Assembly: GCA_002364755.1 (NCBI GenBank)
Contig: DEZI01000006.1
Location: 4,804-68,803 of the forward strand
Source of the DNA: Stenotrophomonas maltophilia
GTDB taxonomy: Bacteria > Pseudomonadota > Gammaproteobacteria > Xanthomonadales > Xanthomonadaceae
Direction of reading: 5' to 3'
DNA length: 64,000 bases
A model generated the notes under the pieces. The model had not been told where the DNA came from. It ran no database searches and saw nothing but the letters and a program-made list of their open reading frames with translations. A program made the translations under genes and the position numbers. Positions 42,849 to 50,144 of this stretch are shown one piece after another (within the stretch, counting starts at the first letter, position 1; the number at the start of each line of letters is the position of its first letter).

Positions 42849-44069
42849 TCATTCCGATTCCCACCACATCCAGAAGCTGTCCCACAGGCGCTTGAAGAAA
42901 CCCGCCTGTTCGACGGCGGCCACGGCCACCAGCGGAGCTTCGGCAACGACCTTGCCATCCAGGGTCACCTTGACGGTGCCGATCTGCTGGCCGGCGGTGA
43001 ACGGTGCTTCCAGGGTCTTGGGCACGTCGATGCTCGGCTTCAGGTCGTTGTAGCGACCGCGCGGCACGCTCACCAGCATCGGCTGGGCCACGCCCAGCTG
43101 CACCTTGTCGGTGGCGCCCTTCCACACCTTGTGCTCGGCCACGGCCTTGCCGGGCTCGTACAGGCGGTGGGTTTCGAAGAAGCGGAAGCCCCAGTTGAGC
43201 AGGGCCAGGCTGTCATCGGCGCGCTGCTTTTCCGACGAACCACCCAGCACCACGGCGATCAGGCGCTGGTCGCCGCGCTGGGCCGAGCTCATCAGGCAGT
43301 AGCCGGCTTCGGAGGTGTGGCCGGTCTTGATGCCGTCCACGCTGCCATCGCGCCACAGCAGCAGGTTGCGGTTCGGCTGCTTGATGTTGCCGACCTGGAA
43401 TTCCTTCACCTTGTTGTAGGCGTAGGTTTCCGGGTAGTCACGCACCATCGCGCGGCCCAGCAGTGCCAGGTCGTAGGCGGTGCTGTGATGGCCTTCGGCG
43501 CTCAGGCCGTGGGCGTTGACAAAGTGCGAGTCCTTCATGCCGATCTTGGCGGCGTAGCTGTTCATCAGCGAAGCAAAGGCTTCCTCGCTGCCGGCCACGT
43601 GCTCGGCCAGGGCGATCGCGGCGTCGTTGCCGGACTGGATCGCCATGCCCTTTTCCATGTCTTCCAGGCGCGCGGTCTGGTTGACCGGGAAGCCGCTGTA
43701 GCTGCCGTCGGTGCCGGCGCCGCCTTCGCGCCAGGCGCGCTCGCTCATCATCACCTGGTCGTCGGCGCGGACCTTGCCGTTCTTGACCTCGGCGGCGACC
43801 ACATAGGAGGTCATCACCTTGGTGATGCTGGCCGGGGCCAGCTGTTCATGGACGTTCTCGCCCGCCAGCATCTGGCCGGTGGCGTAGTCCATCAGGATCC
43901 AGGCCTTGGACGTGCTCGGCACCGGGGCCGGCGGCGTGGCGACGACCGCCGGGGCGGCGGCGGAAGCAGCGGGCGTCGGCGTGGCCGGGGTCGGCAGCGG
44001 CGTCTGGGCGGAAGCCAGGCCAACCACCAGGGTGGCGGCCAGGGCGGTGGCGGCGGAACGGAAATTCAT
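42849..44069 (-). CDS. dacC: D-alanyl-D-alanine carboxypeptidase (PBP5/6 class)
   Basis: 406 residues. The signal peptide ends GLASAQT, followed by a Pro/Ala/Thr spacer. The penicillin-binding motifs are SITK (SxxK), SGND (SxN) and KTGHT, with EYNLLLWRDGS-type context before the last. A C-terminal beta domain and a terminal amphipathic helix (AGFFKRLWDSFWMWW) anchor it to the periplasmic face. It trims the terminal D-Ala from peptidoglycan stem peptides and is found beside rlpA and mltB. The ATG at 44069 is the normal start; the in-frame start at 44171 would extend into rlpA. Confidence 0.94.
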   Translation of the reverse strand: MNFRSAATALAATLVVGLASAQTPLPTPATPTPAASAAAPAVVATPPAPVPSTSKAWILMDYATGQMLAGENVHEQLAPASITKVMTSYVVAAEVKNGKVRADDQVMMSERAWREGGAGTDGSYSGFPVNQTARLEDMEKGMAIQSGNDAAIALAEHVAGSEEAFASLMNSYAAKIGMKDSHFVNAHGLSAEGHHSTAYDLALLGRAMVRDYPETYAYNKVKEFQVGNIKQPNRNLLLWRDGSVDGIKTGHTSEAGYCLMSSAQRGDQRLIAVVLGGSSEKQRADDSLALLNWGFRFFETHRLYEPGKAVAEHKVWKGATDKVQLGVAQPMLVSVPRGRYNDLKPSIDVPKTLEAPFTAGQQIGTVKVTLDGKVVAEAPLVAVAAVEQAGFFKRLWDSFWMWWESE

Positions 44070-44167
44070 GGGACTGCAGGCTCCAGGGGACGGCCAGAAT
44101 GGAGGGTGGTTCGAACGACCATTGTACGGCCGGTGTGACAGGGGCCGGCAGCACCGGCCCGGGCGGA

Positions 44168-45442
44168 TCAATCCTTGACGATCTGCGGCGAACCCAGGCC
44201 GAGACCTGCGATGCGGCCGACAAGTTCCGCGGCGTTGGCATGGTCGCTGGCCGGTACGCGCAGGCGGAACAGGGTACGGCCGCCGGCGGCGATGTCGCTG
44301 ATGGTGGCGCCGACGATGCCGGCGGCGTTGAGCTGGCCCATCGCGCGGGTGGCGTTGTCGCGGCTGGAGAAGCTGGCCACCTGTACCATCACAGCCCCCA
44401 CCACCTGCTGCGACAGCGTCGGCGACGGGGTGGCGGCCGGTGTGCTGCGGACCGGCGGCGTGCCGGTACGCGGGGTGGCGGCGGCCACAGCCACCGGGGC
44501 AGCGGCGGCGCTGCGCACCGGCGCTGCACTGGGCGGCAGGCTGCTGACCGCCACGTCGGGCAGCGCGCTGCTGGCGGCCTGGGTGGTGGCGGGCTGGCCG
44601 CGGGCCGGCGTGCCATCGGCGGGCAGACGCTGGACCAGACGGTCGATATCGCTGGGCGCGGCGGCACGCGGGGCGACGGCCGGGCGTGCGGCAGCGACGG
44701 TCGTGGCAGCCGCAGCGGCTTCGGCCGCACGGCGCTCGCGGCGCGACGGCTTCTGCGCCAGCAGGTTGCTTTCGCCCGGCTGCAGCGCGCGCACTTCCAC
44801 GTTGCCGGTGCCACGCTGGGTGATGCCCAGGCGCACGGCGGCGGCGTAGCTGAGGTCGACCACGCGGCCATCGTGGAACGGGCCACGATCGTTGACGCGC
44901 ACGATCACCGATTCGCCATTGTCCAGGTTGGTCACGCGGGCGAAGCTGGGCAGCGGCAGCGTCTTGTGCGCGGCGGTGAACTGGTACATGTCGTAGACCT
45001 CGCGGTTGGAGGTCAGGCGGCCGTGGAACTTGGCGCCGTAATACGACGCAGTGCCGCGCTCGACATAGTCATGGGTGTCGTCGAGCACGTTGTACGACTT
45101 GCCCAGCACCACGTAGGGCGATTTGTTGCCGATGACCGAGCGCTCGACCGCAGTCACTTCCGGCTCGGGAATGCAGGCCACGTTCGGCACGTAGCTGGGC
45201 GTGGTGTCCTTCACCCCCGGCTTGTACAGGCCGCCGGCGGTGTAGTTGCCGCGGGTGGCGAGGTCCTCGGTGGCGGCCGCGTACGGCGAACCATCCGGGC
45301 AGTGCGCCGGGCGCCCGCTCTTGCCCTGCACCACCGTGCTGGGCACCTTGCCGCCATGGCCGGCACTGGGTTTGTCCGGTGCGCTGCTGCAGGCTGCCAG
45401 CGCCAGCACGACGATTCCGGGGACCAGCCATCTTATGTTCAT
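44168..45442 (-). CDS. rlpA: RlpA-like septal lipoprotein lytic transglycosylase
   Basis: 424 residues. The lipobox is LAAC (about residue 18). The double-psi beta-barrel domain (about 133-218) has GTASYYGAKFHGRLTSN, VRVTN-type RVTNLDNGESVIVRVNDRGPFHDGRVVDLS, with the catalytic Glu/Asp pattern of RlpA. A long Ala/Pro-rich linker leads to a C-terminal SPOR domain (about 345-424; VQVASFSSRDNATRAMGQLNAAGI) that binds denuded glycans at division sites. Its ATG overlaps the mltB stop (ATGA). The linker is unusually rich in low-complexity Ala. Confidence 0.93.
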   Translation of the reverse strand: MNIRWLVPGIVVLALAACSSAPDKPSAGHGGKVPSTVVQGKSGRPAHCPDGSPYAAATEDLATRGNYTAGGLYKPGVKDTTPSYVPNVACIPEPEVTAVERSVIGNKSPYVVLGKSYNVLDDTHDYVERGTASYYGAKFHGRLTSNREVYDMYQFTAAHKTLPLPSFARVTNLDNGESVIVRVNDRGPFHDGRVVDLSYAAAVRLGITQRGTGNVEVRALQPGESNLLAQKPSRRERRAAEAAAAATTVAAARPAVAPRAAAPSDIDRLVQRLPADGTPARGQPATTQAASSALPDVAVSSLPPSAAPVRSAAAAPVAVAAATPRTGTPPVRSTPAATPSPTLSQQVVGAVMVQVASFSSRDNATRAMGQLNAAGIVGATISDIAAGGRTLFRLRVPASDHANAAELVGRIAGLGLGSPQIVKD

Positions 45443-46587
45443 GCCGGGGGCAGCTCCTGTCCGGCAATGGCCTGCGACAACTGGAACACGGCCATCGCGT
45501 ACATCTTCGAGAGGTTGTAGCGGGTGATCGCGTAGTAGTTCTGGAAGCCCAGCCAGTACTGCTTCCCGGTACTGCCTTCAAGCGTGATCGGCGTGGCGGT
45601 GGCACCCTGCTGCACCGGCGCGCTGGGCTCGTAGCCGCGCTGGGCCAGCTCGGCCAGCGACCAGGTGGGCATCCACTCGGTCGGATTGAATTCCTCGCGT
45701 CCCGGCGCCAGCGTGGCCGGCACCGCCACCTGGCCGCCGCGCACCCAGCCGCCCTTCTTCACGAAGTAGTTGGCGATGGACGAGAACACGTCGTCGTAGC
45801 TGGTGAACAGATCGCGGCGACCGTCGCCATTGCCGTCCACGGCGTAATCCAGATAGCTGGAGGGCATGAACTGGCCCATGCCCATCGCACCGGCGTAGCT
45901 GCCCTTGAGCGTGGTGATGTCCAGTTTCTCTTCGCGGCCCAGCTCGAACAACTTGGCCAGTTCATCGCGGAAGAACAGCTCGCGGCGCACTTCGCGTTCC
46001 AGCTTGGCCGGGTCGCCGCTGCGCGGGTAATAGAAGGCCAGCGTGTACAGCGCATCGAGCACGCGGTGGTTGCCGGCGTTCTTTCCGTAGCTGGTTTCCA
46101 CGCCGATGATCGCCACGATTACTTCGGCCGGCACGCCGGTGCGCTGCTGCACGCGGTCCAGTTCGGCGCGGTGCTCGGCCAGGAAGGCGCGGCCGCCATC
46201 GATGCGCGCCTTGCTGATGAACATCGGCCGGTATTCGTTCCACGGCTTGACCCGCTCGGCCGGCCGCGACATGGCCGCGATGATCGGCTGGCGCACCTGC
46301 GCCTGGTCGAGCACGCGGGCGATCTCGGCCGGCGCCAGGCCATAACGCTTGGCGGTATCGGCGATGAAGTTGGCGCGGGCGGTCTCGAACGGCACCGGGG
46401 TCAGGTCGACCGGCGGCGCCGTGGCCGCGGTCGCTTCCGGGGCGGCTTCGGCCGGGCCCTGCTGGGGCTTGCCGGCCGGATGGCGCGGCGTGCTGCTGGC
46501 CTGGGGTGAAGTCGGCGGGGACGTCGGCTGGGTCGCGCAGGCGACCAGACCGAGGGTGAGCAAGCAGGCCAAGGAGCGTCGAATCAT
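45439..46587 (-). CDS. mltB: Membrane-bound lytic transglycosylase B
   Basis: 382 residues. The lipobox LVAC (about residue 17) is followed by a Pro/Ala spacer. The catalytic Glu is in IIGVETSYGKNAGNHRVLDALYTLAFYYPRS, and GAMGMGQFMPSSYLDYAVDGNGDGRRDLF is the conserved substrate cleft with an EF-hand-like loop. It cleaves peptidoglycan glycans non-hydrolytically from the outer membrane. It is first in the operon mltB-rlpA(-dacC), overlapping rlpA by 4 bp. A 458-bp region without genes lies upstream. Confidence 0.95.
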   Translation of the reverse strand: MIRRSLACLLTLGLVACATQPTSPPTSPQASSTPRHPAGKPQQGPAEAAPEATAATAPPVDLTPVPFETARANFIADTAKRYGLAPAEIARVLDQAQVRQPIIAAMSRPAERVKPWNEYRPMFISKARIDGGRAFLAEHRAELDRVQQRTGVPAEVIVAIIGVETSYGKNAGNHRVLDALYTLAFYYPRSGDPAKLEREVRRELFFRDELAKLFELGREEKLDITTLKGSYAGAMGMGQFMPSSYLDYAVDGNGDGRRDLFTSYDDVFSSIANYFVKKGGWVRGGQVAVPATLAPGREEFNPTEWMPTWSLAELAQRGYEPSAPVQQGATATPITLEGSTGKQYWLGFQNYYAITRYNLSKMYAMAVFQLSQAIAGQELPPA

Positions 46588-46711
46588 CGTCGCAGGTTAG
46601 CAGGTCATGGATGAATTAAAACCCCTAACACCATGAATCACAACGATTTGCCCGTGTTCAGCGGGAAATGTGAAGGCGTCGTGATTACCCTGCCCCATTC
46701 AGGCAGAGGTT

Positions 46712-46747
46712 GCCGGTTGCGCCCCCATCCCCGCAGGCGCAACCGGC
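46712..46747. repeat. 12-bp inverted repeat with 12-nt loop
   Basis: GCCGGTTGCGCC and GGCGCAACCGGC are exact complements across CCCATCCCCGCA. There is no T-run after it on either strand and no GTAG head. Confidence 0.7.
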
Positions 46748-46920
46748 GACCGGATCCTGTCGATACCTGCGCGGCTGCCGCTCCCCAGTGACAGTGCCCC
46801 GCGCTCCCTGTATCCGTTGGACCAGTGCTGCTTCCCGCCCGACGCCCCTCGCGCTGCATCTTCAGACGGCGCGCCATGCCGAACGGGCCGCCATTGTGCA
46901 GGCCGATTGCGACAAGTCCA

Positions 46921-46934
46921 TTGATCCGGATCAA
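46921..46934. promoter_or_regulatory. Perfect FNR/ANR-type palindrome TTGATCCGGATCAA
   Basis: This matches the FNR consensus TTGAT-N4-ATCAA exactly. It lies 334 bp upstream of mltB and about 110 bp past the end of the small unknown gene, so no obvious coding target is close. It may drive a small RNA, or be the left arm of the terminator-like hairpin that follows. Confidence 0.45.
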
Positions 46935-46971
46935 CACCACGTCAAAGTGTGAATTGATCCGCATTTTTTTT
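46928..46971 (+). terminator. Hairpin GGATCAA...TTGATCC followed by eight T
   Basis: The 7-bp stem 46928-46934 / 46954-46960, with an inner CAC/GTG pairing, is followed by GCA and TTTTTTTT (46964-46971). This is a plausible plus-strand intrinsic terminator for a transcript that starts somewhere in the gene-free stretch. Confidence 0.5.
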
Positions 46972-47045
46972 GGCACTTCGTCGGGGTGGCGGTGGCATGG
47001 GGCGGATGTTCGCTGCCACAGCGCGCGACTACGCCGGCGTTCCGG

Positions 47046-47456
47046 TCACGCGGCGTGCAGTTGCAGGTCAACGTATTCGGACAAACCACGGCAGGCCAGC
47101 AACAGCTCATCGCGCGCACCGTTGCCGATGTGCTGGCTTTCATCACCCTCCACGCGGGCCCGCTCGGCGGCGTGCAGCAGCTCCAGCAGGAAGGTCAGGC
47201 CGACATTGGCGCGGTTGGCGCGGGCCAGCGCCAGGCACTGCCCCGGCGTGTGCCCCTTGCGGGGCCAGGGCTGGCCATCAGCGGCATCCCCCTGGCGGAT
47301 ACGCTGCAGGCAGCCCAGCAGGGTGATGGCACCGGGCGACGGGGTGTCCTGGGTGGCGGTCAGGGTGGTTTCCAACGCCTGGGCGATGGCATCGGGCAGT
47401 TCGTTGGCAGCCTCGCCCAAGGTGGCGAACAGGTGTGGATAGCGGGACGTGGTCAT
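47046..47456 (-). CDS. Small protein of unknown function behind a folded leader
   Basis: 136 residues, mildly acidic and largely helical by composition, with no signal peptide or membrane helix. Segments such as LPDAIAQALETTLTATQDTPSPGAITLLGCLQRIRQGD and GLTFLLELLHAAERARVEGDES suggest helical packing. I do not recognise the family. It sits with its leader as an insert between rodA and mltB, genes that often adjoin in relatives, which suggests accessory DNA. The ATG at 47456 gives MTTSRYPHLF. The 388 bp upstream contain a large multi-hairpin element (47485-47690). Confidence 0.65.
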   Translation of the reverse strand: MTTSRYPHLFATLGEAANELPDAIAQALETTLTATQDTPSPGAITLLGCLQRIRQGDAADGQPWPRKGHTPGQCLALARANRANVGLTFLLELLHAAERARVEGDESQHIGNGARDELLLACRGLSEYVDLQLHAA

Positions 47457-47484
47457 GGGTCATCCTTGTGCGGTCGACAAAGAA

Positions 47485-47511
47485 GCCACCCCGCGAGGAT
47501 GCGGGGGTGGC
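47485..47511 (-). other. GC hairpin in the 5' leader, close to the start codon
   Basis: GCCACCCC-GC and GC-GGGGGTGGC form a 10-bp stem with one bulge and a GAGGAT loop. Its near end lies 28 bp before the ATG at 47456, so it could influence translation initiation. Confidence 0.55.
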
Positions 47512-47522
47512 GGACGATGCGT

Positions 47523-47690
47523 GGCTCCAATACCGGTGACCAAGTGTTAAAGCGCCGGCGGGCACGAGGCCCTCCACGCACCGCCCGCCAGAAACGCACG
47601 GACAGATTGCCAGCCGACGCCGCCCGAACAGGAAAGGGCGACGCCGGCTGGCAAGCGTAAACAACACTTAGGTCAACGGGATTGGAGTCC
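47523..47690 (-). ncRNA. Candidate structured RNA or leader: outer stem with two internal hairpins
   Basis: The arms 47523-47548 (GGCTCCAATACCGGTGACC...) and 47663-47690 are imperfect complements over about 26 bp. Inside are GGCGGGC/GCCCGCC (47557-47589) and a 19-bp stem with two mismatches (47607-47625 / 47636-47654, starting TTGCCAGCC). The whole is about 168 nt and folds like a three-way junction 67 bp before the small gene. It may be a cis-regulatory RNA or a miniature mobile element. No known RNA family was recognised. Confidence 0.5.
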
Positions 47691-47827
47691 CGCGCCACCC
47701 GTTGTCGGTGGCCGCCCATGATTTGCATGAACGGCCATGGGTGCCAATGAGAAAAGTTGGAAAGTCGAATTTTTCAGAAGGCGATGCGAGGCGCGCAGCG
47801 ATAGGCCAAAAGCGTCAGCCAAAGCCA

Positions 47828-47848
47828 CCGGGCGTGGCCCGGCGCTAC
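47828..47848 (-). repeat. SMAG overlapping the second rodA stop codon
   Basis: On the minus strand it reads GTAGCGCCGGGCCACGCCCG; the TAG is the rodA stop codon. The loop is CAC instead of CAT. Confidence 0.88.
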
Positions 47849-48936
47849 CCGTTCACCGGCCGGTGCACGCGCACCGCCATCACCAGGCCGATCCCCGCCA
47901 GCAGCGAAACGGCCGAGGTGCCGCCGTAGCTGACCAGCGGCATCGGGATGCCCACCACCGGCAACAGGCCGGAAATCATTCCGCCATTCACCAGCACATA
48001 GACAAAGAACGCCAGCCCCAGGCTGCCGGCCAGCAACCGCGCATGCGTGTCGCGCGCGTGCACGGCAATCCACAGGCAGCGCCCGACCACGAACAGGTAC
48101 AGCGCGAACATCGTGGCCACGCCCATCCAGCCGAACTCTTCGCCCAGCACCGAGAACGCGAAGTCGGTGGTGTATTCGGGCAGGAAATCCAGGGTGGCCT
48201 GCGTGCCGTTGCCCCAGCCGCGGCCTTCCCATCCGCCCGAACCGATGGCGATGCGTGACTGCAGGATGTTCCAGCCGGTGCCGAGCGGATCGGCCGCGGG
48301 ATCGAGGAAGGTCAGCACGCGATCCTTCTGGTACTGCCGCAGCAGGCCGAACCAGGCCAGCGGCGCGGCCATCGAAACGCTGGCCAGCCCGGCCGCCACC
48401 CAGCCCCAGTGCAGGCCGGCCAGCAGCAGCGCGAACACGCCGCTGGCGGTGACCAGGGTGGCCGTGCCCAGGTTGGGCTGCAGCAGGATGAGCACGCCCG
48501 GCACACCGATCAATGCTGTGGCGGTCAGTACCGTGCGCGGCGACGGTGGCAGCGGCTGGCGGTGCAGGTACCAGGCCATCATCAGCGGCAGGCTGAGTTT
48601 GAGCAGCTCGGACGGCTGCAGGTAGAACACACCCAGGTTGAGCCAGCGCTGGCCGTACTTGCCGGTCCCGATCACGTACACCGCCATCAACGGCAGCATC
48701 GACAGCGCATACAGGGCCGGGGTCCACGCGCGCAGGCGCAGCAGCGAAACCCGCGACAGCAGCCACATCGCCGCAAGGCCACCGGCAAAGCGCGCGGCCT
48801 GCCCGGTGACCGGGCCCGACACGCTGTGCAGCACGGCCAGGCCGGCTGCCATCAGCAGCAGCAAGGCGAGCAGCAGCGGCAGGTCGATCGTACGCACCGC
48901 CTCGCGGCGGATGCCGGATACACGTTTCCATTCCAC
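47845..48936 (-). CDS. rodA: Second RodA-type SEDS glycosyltransferase (tandem paralogue)
   Basis: 363 residues with about ten membrane helices. GWNILQSRIAIGSGGWEGRGWGNGTQATLDFLPEYTTDFAFSVLGEEFGW holds the SEDS catalytic region with the conserved Asp of TTDF, and NGGMISGLLPVVGIPMPLVSYGGTSAV is the C-terminal signature. It closely resembles the rodA that starts at 50144, so it is a tandem duplicate. It would polymerise lipid II with a class B PBP during elongation. The GTG at 48936 is the best start; the ATG at 48990 would lie inside a GTAG repeat. The stop TAG comes from another GTAG repeat. Confidence 0.9.
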   Translation of the reverse strand: MEWKRVSGIRREAVRTIDLPLLLALLLLMAAGLAVLHSVSGPVTGQAARFAGGLAAMWLLSRVSLLRLRAWTPALYALSMLPLMAVYVIGTGKYGQRWLNLGVFYLQPSELLKLSLPLMMAWYLHRQPLPPSPRTVLTATALIGVPGVLILLQPNLGTATLVTASGVFALLLAGLHWGWVAAGLASVSMAAPLAWFGLLRQYQKDRVLTFLDPAADPLGTGWNILQSRIAIGSGGWEGRGWGNGTQATLDFLPEYTTDFAFSVLGEEFGWMGVATMFALYLFVVGRCLWIAVHARDTHARLLAGSLGLAFFVYVLVNGGMISGLLPVVGIPMPLVSYGGTSAVSLLAGIGLVMAVRVHRPVNG

Positions 48937-48981
48937 GCAGGCAGGGTAGCGAGCGGCGCTTGCGCGAAGCTTTCCCCTGTC

Positions 48982-49003
48982 GCCGGGCATGGCCCGGCGC
49001 TAC
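48982..49003 (-). repeat. SMAG between the two rodA copies
   Basis: A minus-oriented consensus copy with CAT loop lies between the stop of the first rodA (49032) and the start of the second. Confidence 0.88.
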
Positions 49004-49031
49004 CGGTTTTCGTTTTCTGCGTCGCCGCAGT

Positions 49032-50144
49032 TTATCCGTAGCCGCCGTGCACCGGGTTGTGGCTGCGTACGGCCATTACCAGGCCGAAGCCGGCCAGCAG
49101 GGATACCGCCGAGGTGCCGCCGTAGCTGATCAGCGGCATCGGCACGCCCACCACCGGCAGCAGGCCGGAAATCATTCCGCCGTTCACCAGCACGTAGACG
49201 AAGAACGCCAGGCCGGTGGCACCGGCCAGCAGGCGCGAGTACGAATCGCGCGACTGGCTGGCGATCCACAGACAGCGACCGATCACCACCAGGTACAGGG
49301 TCAGCACCAGGGCCACGCCCATCCAACCGAATTCCTCGCTCAGCACCGAGAACGCGAAGTCGGTGGTCTGTTCGGGAATGAAGTTCAGGTGCGACTGCGA
49401 GCCTTCGCCCCAGCCCTTGCCATCGAAGCCGCCCGAACCGATCGCGATCTTCGACTGGATGATGTTCCAGCCCGCCCCCAGCGCGTCCATCTCCGGGTCG
49501 AGGAACATCATGATGCGGTCCTTCTGGTACGGCCGCAGCAACCAGAACCAGGCCAGCGGCGCGACCGCGGCCACCCCGCCCACGCCCAGGCCCACCCACC
49601 ACCACGGCAGGCCCGCCAGCAGCAGCACGAACACGCCACTGGCGGCGATCAGCACGCCGGTACCGAAGTCCGGCTGCAGCATCACCAGGCCGGTCGGCAC
49701 GCCGATGATGACCATCGCCACCAGCACGGTATTGAAGCGCGGCGGCAACGGCATGCGGTGCAGGTACCAGGCCACCATCATCGGCAGGCTGACCTTGAGC
49801 AGCTCGGCTGGCTGCAGGTAGAAGAACTTCAGGTCCAGCCATTGCCGGCCGTACTTGCCGGTGCCCAGCACGAACACTGCCAGCAGCGGGATCATCGAGA
49901 TCGCGTAGATGAGCGGGGTCGCCGAGCGGATGCGCAGGATCGGCACGCGCGAGATGGCCCACAGGGCAGCCAGGCCGACCACGAAACGCGCGCCCTGCGC
50001 CATCACCAGGCTGTCGCCGCCGGCGCTCTTCAGCGTGGCCAGGCCGATCACCATCAGCGCACCGAGGGCCAGGCACAGCACCCAGTCCAGGCTGCTGAAG
50101 AAGCGGCGCAGCATGTCGCCGGCCCAGCGCAGGAAGTCACTCAT
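49032..50144 (-). CDS. rodA: RodA, SEDS peptidoglycan glycosyltransferase of the elongasome
   Basis: 370 residues with about ten membrane helices. It contains KYGRQWLDLKFFYLQPAELLKVSLPMMVAWYLH, GWNIIQSKIAIGSGGFDGKGWGEGSQSHLNFIPEQTTDFAFSVLSEEFGW with the catalytic-region Asp, and NGGMISGLLPVVGVPMPLISYGGTSAV. It partners with PBP2, whose gene overlaps it by 4 bp (ATGA), and works under MreBCD. This is the orthodox copy by position; the second rodA follows after a repeat. Confidence 0.96.
   Translation of the reverse strand: MSDFLRWAGDMLRRFFSSLDWVLCLALGALMVIGLATLKSAGGDSLVMAQGARFVVGLAALWAISRVPILRIRSATPLIYAISMIPLLAVFVLGTGKYGRQWLDLKFFYLQPAELLKVSLPMMVAWYLHRMPLPPRFNTVLVAMVIIGVPTGLVMLQPDFGTGVLIAASGVFVLLLAGLPWWWVGLGVGGVAAVAPLAWFWLLRPYQKDRIMMFLDPEMDALGAGWNIIQSKIAIGSGGFDGKGWGEGSQSHLNFIPEQTTDFAFSVLSEEFGWMGVALVLTLYLVVIGRCLWIASQSRDSYSRLLAGATGLAFFVYVLVNGGMISGLLPVVGVPMPLISYGGTSAVSLLAGFGLVMAVRSHNPVHGGYG

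Larger units (their letters stand above)
46588..47045. other. 458-bp region without a supported gene, upstream of mltB
   Basis: The mltB promoter should lie at the left side. A 12-bp perfect inverted repeat, GCCGGTTGCGCC / GGCGCAACCGGC (46712-46747), and an FNR-like palindrome joined to a T-run hairpin (46921-46971) are the only structures seen. The region is clearly more AT-rich (around 46590-46690 and 46910-46980) than neighbouring genes, so a small RNA is possible. Confidence 0.55.

Noticed and set aside
46638..46976. 112-codon minus-strand frame in the gene-free region upstream of mltB
   Set aside because: It has a biased Arg/Gly composition, no clear ribosome site, and overlaps the hairpin and FNR-like structures.
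47663..47700. tRNA-like segment (GGGATTGGAGTCCCGCGCC)
   Set aside because: The sequence lacks acceptor, D and anticodon arms of a tRNA; it belongs to the outer arm of the candidate leader RNA.
48937..48990. ATG at 48990 as start of the second rodA
   Set aside because: It would place the first codons inside a GTAG repeat; the GTG at 48936 gives a normal RodA N-terminus.
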